Origin: Spirochaetia bacterium
GTDB lineage: Bacteria; Spirochaetota; Leptospiria; Turneriellales; JAOUOS01
DNA length: 64,000 nt
Direction of reading: 5' to 3'
NCBI GenBank assembly: GCA_029880285.1
Contig: JAOUOS010000002.1
Span: forward strand, 151,465 to 215,464
The notes under the pieces were generated by a model. It saw only the letters and a program-made list of their open reading frames with translations, was not told where the DNA came from and made no database searches. Position 1 is the stretch's first letter. Each line of letters opens with the position of its first letter. Shown piece after piece: positions 8,702-17,650 of the stretch. The position numbers and the translations under genes are program-made.

Positions 8702-8920
8702 GACAGGATAACAGGATTATATTCTTTTATCCTGTCTCTTCGCAAGCGACTTGTATCGAGCATTGTCGAGATGAGCTAACCGTAGGTAGGTATGGAAAAG
8801 CCATGAGCTAATTTTCTGGTGATTAATTCGACTACCTGCTTTTCAAAGGGTGCCCTGCCAAATTCAAAAAAATATTTTATAAAAAAACTTGACCTGCCAT
8901 GTATATATATTTTTTTTATG
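8702..8920 (+). repeat. Leader-like repeated element, copy 2 (upstream of the 8936 gene)
   Basis: Second copy of the element at 7083-7293, same orientation, ending 16 nt before the next start codon. At its left end GACAGGAT (8702-8709) and ATCCTGTC (8729-8736) form a perfect 8-bp inverted repeat that could also terminate the kinase transcript. Inside, GTAGGTAG (8782-8789) can pair with CTACCTGC (8832-8839). The 3' hairpin is AGGG/CCCT here against ACGG/CCGT in copy 1. It also has about 23 nt that copy 1 lacks (around 8749-8772). Confidence 0.7.
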
Positions 8921-8935
8921 TCACATTAATATACG

Positions 8936-10057
8936 ATGGTAAAATCTCCTATTAAAAAAATTATTCTGCATTCTCTTTCAGAAAAAGAAGAAGAACTGGC
9001 ACACTCAATAAAAAAAATTTCAACAGAATTTCAATTTGAACCACATTGGATTTTCGCGTTGAATAACATGCAGGCCGCTGAAAATTTAAGCCGTCATACT
9101 CTTTTGGTGTCAAACTCTGCCGATATAGGCTCAATACATAAAATAATGTTTGAAAAAGGCTCTGTTTATTTTCTAACCTGGCAAGAGTTTAAGAATTCTT
9201 TTTTATCTGTTTTTAAACTTATAACCATGACATCTCAGCCTAAAATTTTATTAGCTTTTTTACCGCCTTTTGTAAATAGTCTACTTGAAGAAATATTTTC
9301 ACTATACGGTTATTCAACTCTTTCTGTAAATTCATTTGCCGATATGCAAAAGGCTCTGGCAGAAGATATCTGTTATACGGTTTTAAATCAAGATATGAAT
9401 CTTTTGCCAAAAGAATACGGCAAACCCTCTATAAAAAGAGAAAAAGTTATTCAATTACTAAAACAAAAAAAATCTATGGAATCTTCTTTTGCCATATCTG
9501 TTTTAAAAGATTTTGATCAGGGCAGTCTTTTTGACGACATCTGTTCTTCTGTAAAGCATGTATGCAATCTTCTATTAAGTATTGAAGAATATGTTATTTT
9601 CATTATTCAATATTTAAAAAATCTATCTCAAGAAAATATTGAAAGTTTTTATTATCCGCAAAAGATATCTGAAAATGTTTACTCTTCATTAAAGCTTAAG
9701 AATAAATCATTAAAAAACTTTTCACATCCTTTAAAAGACGCTAAAGAAATATACCGCTTTACTATGCAGACTTTAATTTCATCTAAAGCAATACATGTAA
9801 ACGATAATATTGATTTGTATCTGCAAGAAATGGAGCTACTAAAAACTAAAAACTTACTTACATCATGGCTACCCTCATTTTTAAATGAGGGCGCTGAAAA
9901 GAAAAACAGAGCATCTTTTTCTTTTATAAACGGGAGTTTTGATTCTGTAGATAAACTTATTAAGTTAAATGAAAAAGAAAAACCGGTTAATAAGTTAATT
10001 AACAATTCTAATTTTAATATAACACCACAAAAAAATAAATTTAATCATCTCGAGTAA
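8936..10057 (+). CDS. Unknown protein with a degenerate receiver-like segment
   Basis: 373 residues, no signal peptide or membrane segment, no family I can name. Residues ~100-155 (PKILLAFLPPFVNSLLEEIF, then the DICYTVLNQDM strand) follow the strand-helix pattern of a response-regulator receiver but lack the acidic pocket and phosphoryl-accepting Asp. The middle is helical, and the C-terminal ~60 residues are Lys/Asn-rich and probably disordered. Its position right after a histidine kinase, with the same leader element upstream, suggests a signalling role. This is inference only. Confidence 0.6.
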   Translation: MVKSPIKKIILHSLSEKEEELAHSIKKISTEFQFEPHWIFALNNMQAAENLSRHTLLVSNSADIGSIHKIMFEKGSVYFLTWQEFKNSFLSVFKLITMTSQPKILLAFLPPFVNSLLEEIFSLYGYSTLSVNSFADMQKALAEDICYTVLNQDMNLLPKEYGKPSIKREKVIQLLKQKKSMESSFAISVLKDFDQGSLFDDICSSVKHVCNLLLSIEEYVIFIIQYLKNLSQENIESFYYPQKISENVYSSLKLKNKSLKNFSHPLKDAKEIYRFTMQTLISSKAIHVNDNIDLYLQEMELLKTKNLLTSWLPSFLNEGAEKKNRASFSFINGSFDSVDKLIKLNEKEKPVNKLINNSNFNITPQKNKFNHLE

Positions 10058-10068
10058 AAAGAACAAAC

Positions 10069-10389
10069 TTACTGCTCAAAAATAACCGCGCCATTTGATT
10101 CTAATGATTTTCTTAACGCTTCATCGGCAGCCATAATATTAATTATATTAATCTTTTTTAACGTAGCCAGTTTATTTATTTTTGTTTCAATATCCTTTAT
10201 AACAATATTTGGGATATTCTCTGAACTTTTAAGACCAATTATAATCGGCTGATTTGAATCTGCTTTATTCTTGTTTTTCTCAAAATTAACAGCGCTGTAA
10301 AATATAGCTGAGCAATTAGAATATCTTTTCTGTATAATTTTTTTTATTCTTTCTTTTAATTCACTCTCTGATAGTTCTAACTTTAGCAT
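10069..10389 (-). CDS. Small unknown protein, weakly like a minimal nucleotidyltransferase
   Basis: 106 residues. The C-terminal pattern (NIINIMAADEALRKSLESNGAVIFEQ in outline) recalls the end of MNT-type minimal nucleotidyltransferases, which typically close with a segment ending in GVVLYE. The catalytic GSxxRG and DxD motifs are not visible, so if related it is degenerate. It is divergent from the gene at 10504 and convergent with 8936-10057 (11-nt gap). A good promoter lies immediately upstream on the minus strand (10396-10424). Confidence 0.55.
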   Translation of the reverse strand: MLKLELSESELKERIKKIIQKRYSNCSAIFYSAVNFEKNKNKADSNQPIIIGLKSSENIPNIVIKDIETKINKLATLKKINIINIMAADEALRKSLESNGAVIFEQ

Positions 10390-10395
10390 AATATA

Positions 10396-10424
10396 CTATT
10401 ACATTTTTTTTGAAATCACGTCAA
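10396..10424 (-). promoter_or_regulatory. Sigma-70-like promoter for the 10069-10389 gene
   Basis: Minus strand: -35 TTGACG (10419-10424), 17-nt spacer, -10 TAATAG (10396-10401). The start codon is at 10389, only about 7 nt below the -10 box, so a transcript from here would be leaderless or nearly so. The box match is good, but start-site evidence is absent. Confidence 0.45.
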
Positions 10425-10503
10425 GTAAAATCAAATTTTTTTGTATAAAATCGCGTTCAAAATTTTCTTTACAGGTAATCTTTATTTTTGTTATAGTTAT
10501 ACT

Positions 10504-11292
10504 ATGTCATTAACAGAAGAACAAAAAGAAGAAGTTAAACGACTGCAAACACTGGCCAAGCAATATGAGGGTATTATTAAAACCTCAAGAAACAGTGAAC
10601 AGTTAAATAGGGCCAAAATAGATCTTAAAAAAATAAGGGATCGTATAGATACACTATGCCCTGACGGTATTCCCGCTAATTTATTAACAGAAAAAAATAC
10701 TTCACAAAAACCAAATATTAATCAAACCATAGAAAAATATGAAGTTCTTTCACGGTTTTCAGTTGAAAAAGCAAGCCCTCATTGTGAAGATGATGAGATA
10801 AATCTTTTATCGTCTATTATAAAAGTATGGGAAGCTGAGTTTTTATCAGCCTTAGCCGAATCTCATATAAAACTAGATTTTTCAACATCAAACGAACGAG
10901 ACAGCCATTACGCGACCTTAGAAAACGTAAAACGTCAATTAAAAATTCTTACAGATACAATAGAAGATTATCATGCCGCCAATAGAGAAGATATGAAACT
11001 TCAGCTAAGAGACATGAAACAAAGATACACAAGACATTTTTTAAATGAAGGGGCCCTTCTTATAAAAAAATACCATGAATTTTGGAAAGTTGTAAGAGAA
11101 GATATCGTAACAGGCGGTAACCGTTGTTTAAATAAAGACGATAAAATAGAATATAATATTAAGTTTGAAAAGCCTACGTTTTTAGAGGGCCTGCCGGTTT
11201 CTCAGGTGATTAAAATTTCTGAACAATTTTTATCAGAAGCCATTAGTGCGTTAAGACTTCCCAATATACCTTCTAAATATGGTGAAAATTAA
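10504..11292 (+). CDS. Conserved-looking cytosolic helical protein of unknown function
   Basis: 262 residues from the ATG at 10504 (MSLTEEQKEEVKRL). A longer frame from a TTG at 10441 adds a run with no protein character, so the shorter start is chosen. The first ~60 residues form a charged helix (EVKRLQTLAKQYEGIIKT), and the rest is predicted helical with no membrane segment and no motif that I recognise. It is followed after 31 nt by the Nudix gene and may be co-transcribed with it. Confidence 0.6.
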   Translation: MSLTEEQKEEVKRLQTLAKQYEGIIKTSRNSEQLNRAKIDLKKIRDRIDTLCPDGIPANLLTEKNTSQKPNINQTIEKYEVLSRFSVEKASPHCEDDEINLLSSIIKVWEAEFLSALAESHIKLDFSTSNERDSHYATLENVKRQLKILTDTIEDYHAANREDMKLQLRDMKQRYTRHFLNEGALLIKKYHEFWKVVREDIVTGGNRCLNKDDKIEYNIKFEKPTFLEGLPVSQVIKISEQFLSEAISALRLPNIPSKYGEN

Positions 11293-11323
11293 TTTTTTTT
11301 AGAATTTCTATTAAATAAACCCC

Positions 11324-11782
11324 ATGAGTTACACAGCAAACTCTGAAGATATTAGAATTAGAGCTGCCGGGCTTTATATTAAAGATAATCAAATACTGCT
11401 TGTTAAACACAAAAAAAAAGAAAAGGAATATTTTTTACTTCCCGGCGGCGGGCAAAATAAAGGCGAATCACTGCGGCAGGCGTTAAAAAGAGAGTGGAAA
11501 GAAGAACTTAATTTAAATATAACTCTTGGGAATTTTTTATTTATGGGAGAATCTATACCTCCTAAAAATGAAAAAAAATTTCAAGTTTTACAGATTGTTT
11601 TTGAAATTATAAAGGCAGAAGGGAATATGCAAGTTATGCCTGACGGTATTTTATTTGACGCCCAATGGGTTTCTTTAGATGACTTTTCAAATTATATGTT
11701 TTTTCCCGCCTGTATTAAACAAATTAAAGATTTTTCTAATGGAATAAAACCTGAAAAATATGAAAAGTATCCTTGGATATAA
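11324..11782 (+). CDS. Nudix hydrolase family protein
   Basis: 152 residues with a Nudix box that fits GX5EX7REUXEEXGU, except that the last glycine position is Asn: GGGQNKGESLRQALKREW followed by KEELNL. The metal-binding glutamates (REWKEE) are intact. The enzyme should hydrolyse a nucleoside diphosphate linked to another moiety, e.g. a damaged nucleotide, a sugar nucleotide or a dinucleotide; the substrate cannot be read from sequence. There is no ribosome binding site of note. It lies 31 nt downstream of the 10504 gene. Confidence 0.85.
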   Translation: MSYTANSEDIRIRAAGLYIKDNQILLVKHKKKEKEYFLLPGGGQNKGESLRQALKREWKEELNLNITLGNFLFMGESIPPKNEKKFQVLQIVFEIIKAEGNMQVMPDGILFDAQWVSLDDFSNYMFFPACIKQIKDFSNGIKPEKYEKYPWI

Positions 11783-11863
11783 GCTCAAGTATCGCCGATA
11801 ATAAAAAAAGAAACTTTTAGGCGTAAAATAATATTTCTCTATCGTATATTTAAGATATTAATC

Positions 11864-14800
11864 ATGAAAAAGACTTTTAAAATATTCATTTTTATATTTC
11901 TGGTGCTTTTTTCTCAAAATATTTATTCAAAAATATCGTTTAATAATTTTCCCTTAAAACTTCAAAATCCCTTTGTTAAAGACATTAAAAGTTCTCCCAA
12001 TTATTACTGGATAGCCACGGCCGCCGGACTTATTCGATATGAAATTTCAAATAAAGAAACAACCATTTACGGGAAGGCACAGGGCCTGCCGGATGATTTT
12101 ATTACAAGTATAGCGGTAGAGCCTGATGAAGAAGTTGTATGGGTTGGCACTCCCTCGGGAATAGGAAAATTAAATACGTCTTCTTTAAAAACCATCATCT
12201 TCAATAAAAAAAACAGAAGCTTGGGTAACGACAAAGTAAACACGCTACTTCTTGATAAAAATGTTTTATACGTTGGCACCCAGCTTGGGGTAGATAAGTT
12301 TCAAAACAATGACTGGTCCCATTACACGGCTATTGAAGGCTTAGCGGGAGACAACATACAATCTTTTGCTCTGGATGGTGATAGAATATGGGCAGGCGGA
12401 GGCGAAGGTATCAGCTATTATGATAAAAATGATGATTTTTGGATAAGCTATGACGCCACAAACGGATTAAACAATCCTCTGGTTACCAGTCTGGCCATTG
12501 ACGCTGACGCTATTTGGACAGGAACATTGGGCGGAGGGATCTCCCGCTTTGATAAAAACACGGAACGTTTCGAACCATATACAACAATAGAAGGATTAGC
12601 AGACGACTATGTTCAATGTTTAATGGATGACGGTAATTTTATATGGATAGGTACATTTGACGGTTTAAGCCGTTTAAATAAAAAGTTAATGATTTTTGAA
12701 AATTTTAATCCGCAGGATGGTTTAAAAGAACCTTCTGTTTTCGCCGGAATGGTTTACGGCAATAAGTTAATTTTAGGAACAGACGGCGGGGGTTTGTTTA
12801 TAGGCGATAAAGAAATGCCTCAAATTGCTTTTTCAAGCCAAAAAAGCGGTTACAAGAGAAAAGGACAAATTGAAATATATGGCACGCTGCTTTCTGACGT
12901 AGATTTTTCATCTTTAAATATCTCATACAAACTAGCAGAAACAACAGATAATAAATGGTATAAAAAAGGAATTGAACTTGAATCGCCTGAAAACGGTTAC
13001 GACATCAAACTGGCTACAATCAACACATCTACCCTAGCAGAAGGGAAATACCGCTTAATGATACAGGCGGTAGATGATAAAAATAGGGAAAACTTAAGTA
13101 CAGGTGTATTCTTTGTAGATAAAACACCGCCCAATATCTCTGTTTTTTTCAGATCGCCAAAAGAGGGCGAAAAAGAAGCTACAGTAAGCGGCCGTTACGT
13201 TGAGCTAAACTTAACGGATCTTATAATAAAAATAGGGAAAACACCCGTAAAAACAACAATTGACAGACAGAAAAAAAGCTTTAGGTTCAACTATCCTGTC
13301 AACTCAATGGAAAAAATTTTTATAACAGCCACAGATATTGCTCAAAATAGTACCACTATTACAAAAGACTTTTTAATTGACAGCTCGCCGCCTAAGCTTA
13401 CCGTAAATGATGTAGATACAGGCGATCAGGAATCTAATATTATTACTATTAGTGGTACAGTAGAAGATGAAAACATAGACAAAGTTATTATTTATCCTAC
13501 TGAGGTTGAAGCCGCTCTTACTCCTTTAGAAAACAATGTTTATGAATACACGGCGAATGTACCTGTAAAAAAAGAAGGTAAATCTATTTTTCAGGTAACC
13601 GCTATTGACAAGGCGGGCAGAACTACAGTAAAATCTAAAACAATAAAATTTGTATCTAATATTACTATTATAGAAGTTAACGAAGAAAATATTCCTGAAT
13701 TTACGATAAGAGATAAAATAGAAATAAGCGGCTATGTTTTAGGGCCCCTGCCTCAAAAACTATATCTTGATCCGGGAAACTACGAAATTAATATTAATGA
13801 AAAAGATAAAAGCTTTTCTCATGTTTTGCCCTTAGCAAGAAACGAAACGAATAAATTTGAACTTAAGGTAAGATATGTTAATGGATTAGAAGAGACCAGA
13901 TTAAGCAAAGAAATAACTGTTGGCTCTGATGATATTAAGGCAGAATTAGACGCAGATTCAAAAAGTTTTAGAGAAAATTTAGTTACCTTAAGCGGTAAAT
14001 TTGATAGAGGGGTAACAAAAATTTTGATAAATGACAAACCCGCTAAAATGAATATGAACGTAAGAACATTTAAATATGATATTAACATTAAAGATGGTAC
14101 AAATAAAATCATCATTACATCTATTGATGAGCTTTCGAGAGTTAAGAAAAAAACAGAAACAATTTATTTAGACAGACAAAAGCCCTATTTATTCGTAAGA
14201 CCACTGCCCAAGCAAACGGGCTTAAAAGAAATAAAATTCAAGGGTAGTGCTTCTGATGTTTCAGGCTATCAAATTACAGCCTTCCCCTCTGCTAAATTAG
14301 AATTCTTTGATCCTGTAAAAGGAGAATTTGAAGGTATTGTATCTTTATCTGAAGGGACAAATAGAATTTTTATTATGGCGGTAGATAAAGCGGGCAATAA
14401 AACTATTGAAGATTTTTTGGTAGAACATCAGCCTATTTTCGCGAAAATAGAGATAGAAGCCGGCGCTGAAAGCCAGCATGAAATTTTAGCTTTAAGGCAG
14501 GAAGTCGAAAGATTAAAACAATTGCTGGCTTCTGGTGGGAAAGTTACAACAATAAAAAGCGGTATTGTAAAATCGCGCTTACCCGCTAAAGCAGGCCTTT
14601 TTCTTGTTCCTATGGGAGGTAAAACAGGCAGTTTTGATCTAGCCGCCAAACTTTATCTTGGCAGCGAAGTATATTCAGATATAATAGCGGGCTATAACGG
14701 GAAAAACGCGAAAAACTTAAGAAAAATTTTAGTGCCTACGCCTGAACTATTTGATTTACTATCAAAAAGTAAAAACCGGGGTATCTTTGAAAAAATTATA

Positions 14801-15064
14801 GAAAAAACAGGACGCGAATACATAAAAAATCAAAAGCTAAATAACATTCAAAATAATATATTAGCATATTTTATGAGAAACCATCAGCTGCAAGATGTTA
14901 AAGAAAACAAAGGCTATATTTTATATAAAATCAAAAACAATGTGGCTGTTATTATAGGCTCAAAAAACAGTATTATTGATAAGAAATACCTTAAAAAAAT
15001 GGGTATAAAAGAAGCCCTAATCGCCCGAATATCAAATAAAGGCGTAATGTTTCAGGGTTATTAA
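11864..15064 (+). CDS. Large secreted protein: beta-propeller repeats, Ig-like region, LysM-like tail
   Basis: 1066 residues. It has an N-terminal signal peptide (MKKTFKIFIFIFLVLFSQN). Residues ~45-310 contain repeated blades of the two-component-regulator propeller type (YWIATAAGLIRYE, VWVGTPSGIGKLN, IWTGTLGGGISRFD, IWIGTFDGLSRLN). Residues ~330-860 are all-beta Ig-like units with AxDxAG(N/R)-type motifs (TAIDKAGRTT, MAVDKAGNKT). After a short coiled segment, the C-terminal ~180 residues include a LysM-like piece (AAKLYLGSEVYSDIIAGYNG). It probably acts at the cell surface or in the periplasm. The next gene starts 2 nt later, so the two probably work together. Confidence 0.75.
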   Translation: MKKTFKIFIFIFLVLFSQNIYSKISFNNFPLKLQNPFVKDIKSSPNYYWIATAAGLIRYEISNKETTIYGKAQGLPDDFITSIAVEPDEEVVWVGTPSGIGKLNTSSLKTIIFNKKNRSLGNDKVNTLLLDKNVLYVGTQLGVDKFQNNDWSHYTAIEGLAGDNIQSFALDGDRIWAGGGEGISYYDKNDDFWISYDATNGLNNPLVTSLAIDADAIWTGTLGGGISRFDKNTERFEPYTTIEGLADDYVQCLMDDGNFIWIGTFDGLSRLNKKLMIFENFNPQDGLKEPSVFAGMVYGNKLILGTDGGGLFIGDKEMPQIAFSSQKSGYKRKGQIEIYGTLLSDVDFSSLNISYKLAETTDNKWYKKGIELESPENGYDIKLATINTSTLAEGKYRLMIQAVDDKNRENLSTGVFFVDKTPPNISVFFRSPKEGEKEATVSGRYVELNLTDLIIKIGKTPVKTTIDRQKKSFRFNYPVNSMEKIFITATDIAQNSTTITKDFLIDSSPPKLTVNDVDTGDQESNIITISGTVEDENIDKVIIYPTEVEAALTPLENNVYEYTANVPVKKEGKSIFQVTAIDKAGRTTVKSKTIKFVSNITIIEVNEENIPEFTIRDKIEISGYVLGPLPQKLYLDPGNYEININEKDKSFSHVLPLARNETNKFELKVRYVNGLEETRLSKEITVGSDDIKAELDADSKSFRENLVTLSGKFDRGVTKILINDKPAKMNMNVRTFKYDINIKDGTNKIIITSIDELSRVKKKTETIYLDRQKPYLFVRPLPKQTGLKEIKFKGSASDVSGYQITAFPSAKLEFFDPVKGEFEGIVSLSEGTNRIFIMAVDKAGNKTIEDFLVEHQPIFAKIEIEAGAESQHEILALRQEVERLKQLLASGGKVTTIKSGIVKSRLPAKAGLFLVPMGGKTGSFDLAAKLYLGSEVYSDIIAGYNGKNAKNLRKILVPTPELFDLLSKSKNRGIFEKIIEKTGREYIKNQKLNNIQNNILAYFMRNHQLQDVKENKGYILYKIKNNVAVIIGSKNSIIDKKYLKKMGIKEALIARISNKGVMFQGY

Positions 15065-15066
15065 TA

Positions 15067-17247
15067 ATGAAATTGTTTTCATCAAGAAAATTTTTATTTT
15101 TTCTTTCTGCTTTTTCTATTTTTTCATTTTTTTTTGAATACTACTATCTTTTACCTTCAAGAAAACAAGATTTATTAAAAGAGTATTCAATTTCTATATC
15201 TGAAGAGTTAAATAAGCTTTTTTCTCAAATTGATAACAGAGCCAGAGATGGCGAATGGGATAAATATTTTCTTATTAAAACCATATCTGAAAAAGGATTA
15301 AATGAGTTTAAAAAAATTAATCCTTTAATAAAAAATATAGCTCTTATAGACAAGCTAAATCATACTATAGGTAAAACATTTTCATTCTTATCAATGACAG
15401 AACTTTCACGTTATTTAAAAAGAGCAGCGATTACAGAAACAAGACAGGATTTTCTTTTAGAAACGGGATTTCACAGTCTATTTATAGTAAAAAACGGAAA
15501 TGGATTCATGGGATATATTTTATTTGAATTTGATATAAATAAAACATATGAAAACAATGCTTTTTTCTTAACCGACAGAGGTTCTAAAACTATTTATATT
15601 AAACCTGCCTCATATCTAAATTTATCACAAAAAAAAGAATTTCATGGTTTTCTAAATAAATCTTCATTATTTAATAAAAGATTCTACAATACAAAAATTG
15701 AAAATAAAAGATATACCCTCTCGTTTCACTTTTGGGAAGAAAAAAACTTATACATGGGTTATCTTGAAACCTCTTTTCCTTTGGCGGCTTCTGTGGGTTT
15801 TTATTTTATGCTTTTTTCTTTAACGGCATTTGCCATAAATTTTTTTATAGAAACAGCTGCGCCAAAACAAAGAATGAAATACAACTTCGCGAATAAAAAA
15901 TTAGAGCAGATATTAAATAAACAAAAAGATGCCGTATTTGTTTTAAAAACCGAACTTGAAAATTTAAAAGAAGCCTATACAGGAATAACTGAAACAGAGA
16001 AAACGGTACTCTCTGAAAAAATAGAAGAACCTGAAGCCGAAGAGGATGATGAAATTTTTTCTTTTGAAGAAGGCAAAGATTCTGACAATGATAAAATCAT
16101 TGAATTAAAACGCATTAAGAGAAAATTTATTTTTGTAGACCCTTTCAAACAATATCCTGAAAGTAAAACAAAATCATCTGGCAAAAAAGAAAAAGAAGAA
16201 CCTAAAACTCAAATACCTGAAGAAATTGAAACAACCCATGAAAAAGATTTTCATACACATTTAGACACAATAGAATTAAAAACAGAAGAAGAACAAATTA
16301 GAGAAAAAGCATTTACGCCTGAATTAAAAACTCTTATTGAAGAAATTAAAAAGCCTGCCGCGCCATTATTAAATGAAGATTTATTATTAAAGAAACTGGA
16401 CAATTTAGAAAAGACAATTAGTCAAACGAAAGATACATCCATTATTGCTCTTTTAAAAGAAGTATACACAGGAGGAGTTAATTTCGGAAATTTTACAAAA
16501 ATCATGGCCTTTCTAAGGCAAAAGCTTCACGCCGATGGAATACTTTTTACTTTATTTAATAGTAATATAAATTGTTATGAAGTAAAAATCGCAGAAAACC
16601 TTCCCTCAACTATTAAGAATACTTTTTTTACGACAGAACGCGATCCTTTTATGCCCCAAAGCGCAGATAAAGAACCTGTTTTTATAAGTATAGATAAAAA
16701 ATTAAAAGAAAATTTGTTTTTTGCGAAACGTTTTCCTAAAGAAATTAATGAAAAACTAAAGAAAATCTTGATACTGCCGCTTTTCAAGTATGATATAAAG
16801 GGTTATTTTATATCTTTTTATTTTTCTGACGCGCCCGCGAAAGAAATTATGCTTGGCCAACTAAATAAATATATTACAGAGCTAGCTCCTGTTTTTAAAT
16901 ACTATTTTATTAAAGACAAGTATTTAGATTCTATAAATCAGGCAAAAGAAATTGTCAAAGAATTAAAAACAATAAGCGCCCTTGGACAAAAATCAATAAC
17001 AGTACTGGATATTTTTTCTGAAAATGCTATAGATGAAAATCTATTCAATAGACTTAAAACTTCGTTATCTTTACTTATTAAAGCTAATGAAAGAATAATT
17101 TATAATACTCCTTTTCATGTTATAATATTACTTGATACGTCTTCGCATGAAAAAGTATTAAATAAGGTAAATGAGTTAATTTCTTCGATTACTCCTAAGA
17201 TTCAAAAATTTCCTGAAGATAAAACAAATTTTTATAATTTCTTCTAA
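15067..17247 (+). CDS. Membrane sensor-like protein with GAF-like and degenerate GGDEF-like ends
   Basis: 726 residues. A TM helix at ~8-28, an extracytoplasmic sensor region to ~235, and a second TM (PLAASVGFYFMLFSLTAFAI) give a two-TM sensor. Then come an acidic/Lys-rich linker (~300-430), a GAF-like domain (~455-610), and a C-terminal piece (NERIIYNTPFHVIILLDT) resembling the second half of a GGDEF domain without a GGDEF motif. It is therefore unlikely to make c-di-GMP. It is nearly fused to the gene before it (2-nt gap). Function is unknown; a sensor for envelope state is my guess. Confidence 0.65.
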   Translation: MKLFSSRKFLFFLSAFSIFSFFFEYYYLLPSRKQDLLKEYSISISEELNKLFSQIDNRARDGEWDKYFLIKTISEKGLNEFKKINPLIKNIALIDKLNHTIGKTFSFLSMTELSRYLKRAAITETRQDFLLETGFHSLFIVKNGNGFMGYILFEFDINKTYENNAFFLTDRGSKTIYIKPASYLNLSQKKEFHGFLNKSSLFNKRFYNTKIENKRYTLSFHFWEEKNLYMGYLETSFPLAASVGFYFMLFSLTAFAINFFIETAAPKQRMKYNFANKKLEQILNKQKDAVFVLKTELENLKEAYTGITETEKTVLSEKIEEPEAEEDDEIFSFEEGKDSDNDKIIELKRIKRKFIFVDPFKQYPESKTKSSGKKEKEEPKTQIPEEIETTHEKDFHTHLDTIELKTEEEQIREKAFTPELKTLIEEIKKPAAPLLNEDLLLKKLDNLEKTISQTKDTSIIALLKEVYTGGVNFGNFTKIMAFLRQKLHADGILFTLFNSNINCYEVKIAENLPSTIKNTFFTTERDPFMPQSADKEPVFISIDKKLKENLFFAKRFPKEINEKLKKILILPLFKYDIKGYFISFYFSDAPAKEIMLGQLNKYITELAPVFKYYFIKDKYLDSINQAKEIVKELKTISALGQKSITVLDIFSENAIDENLFNRLKTSLSLLIKANERIIYNTPFHVIILLDTSSHEKVLNKVNELISSITPKIQKFPEDKTNFYNFF

Positions 17248-17263
17248 AAATTTGTTTTTATAT

Positions 17264-17650
17264 TTATACCGGAATAATTCTTACGGGCTTACCCTTTTCA
17301 TTGATAGAAACATACGTAAGCTCACATTCAATAATATCTCTTGAACTGCCCGTTTGCGGATCAAAAGCTGCCGCTTTACCAAAAGCTGTTACACTTGTTC
17401 TTTTTACTTCTTTAATTTTACCGTATGTTTCTAATATTTCTCCCGGATAGGCAGGTTTTTTAAAATAAACATTATTCATCGATACTGTTACAAACATAAG
17501 ATATTTTAAAACATTGGTAACATATATATAAATATCTTTATCAAGCCACGCTAAAAGCTGTCCGCCAAAAATATGATGGTTCGGATTTAAATGCTGAGGC
17601 ATTACCAGATGTCTTGAAATCAGTTGAAATTCGCTTTTGTTAAATTCCAT
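17264..17650 (-). CDS. Acyl-CoA thioesterase, hotdog fold (YciA-like)
   Basis: 128 residues with the hotdog thioesterase core: LVMPQHLNPNHHIFGGQLLAWLDK (in part), where the N..IFGG..L..LD pattern carries the catalytic Asp, then VYFKKPAYPGEILETYGK. These enzymes hydrolyse acyl-CoAs and help regulate free CoA pools. The start overlaps the end of the upstream OmpA/PD40 gene by 11 nt, so the two are translated from one message, although their functions are not obviously linked. Confidence 0.85.
   Translation of the reverse strand: MEFNKSEFQLISRHLVMPQHLNPNHHIFGGQLLAWLDKDIYIYVTNVLKYLMFVTVSMNNVYFKKPAYPGEILETYGKIKEVKRTSVTAFGKAAAFDPQTGSSRDIIECELTYVSINEKGKPVRIIPV

Noticed and set aside
8702..8736. Simple rho-independent terminator for the kinase
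   Set aside because: The GACAGGAT/ATCCTGTC stem has a long loop and no U-tract, and belongs to the duplicated element, so it is described there.
7132..8850. Integron attC sites
   Set aside because: GCTAAC resembles an inverse core, but the RYYYAAC pattern is not met and no GTTRRRY core follows; no integrase is present.
15067..17247. Diguanylate cyclase
   Set aside because: The C-terminal part resembles a GGDEF fold but has no GG(D/E)EF motif.
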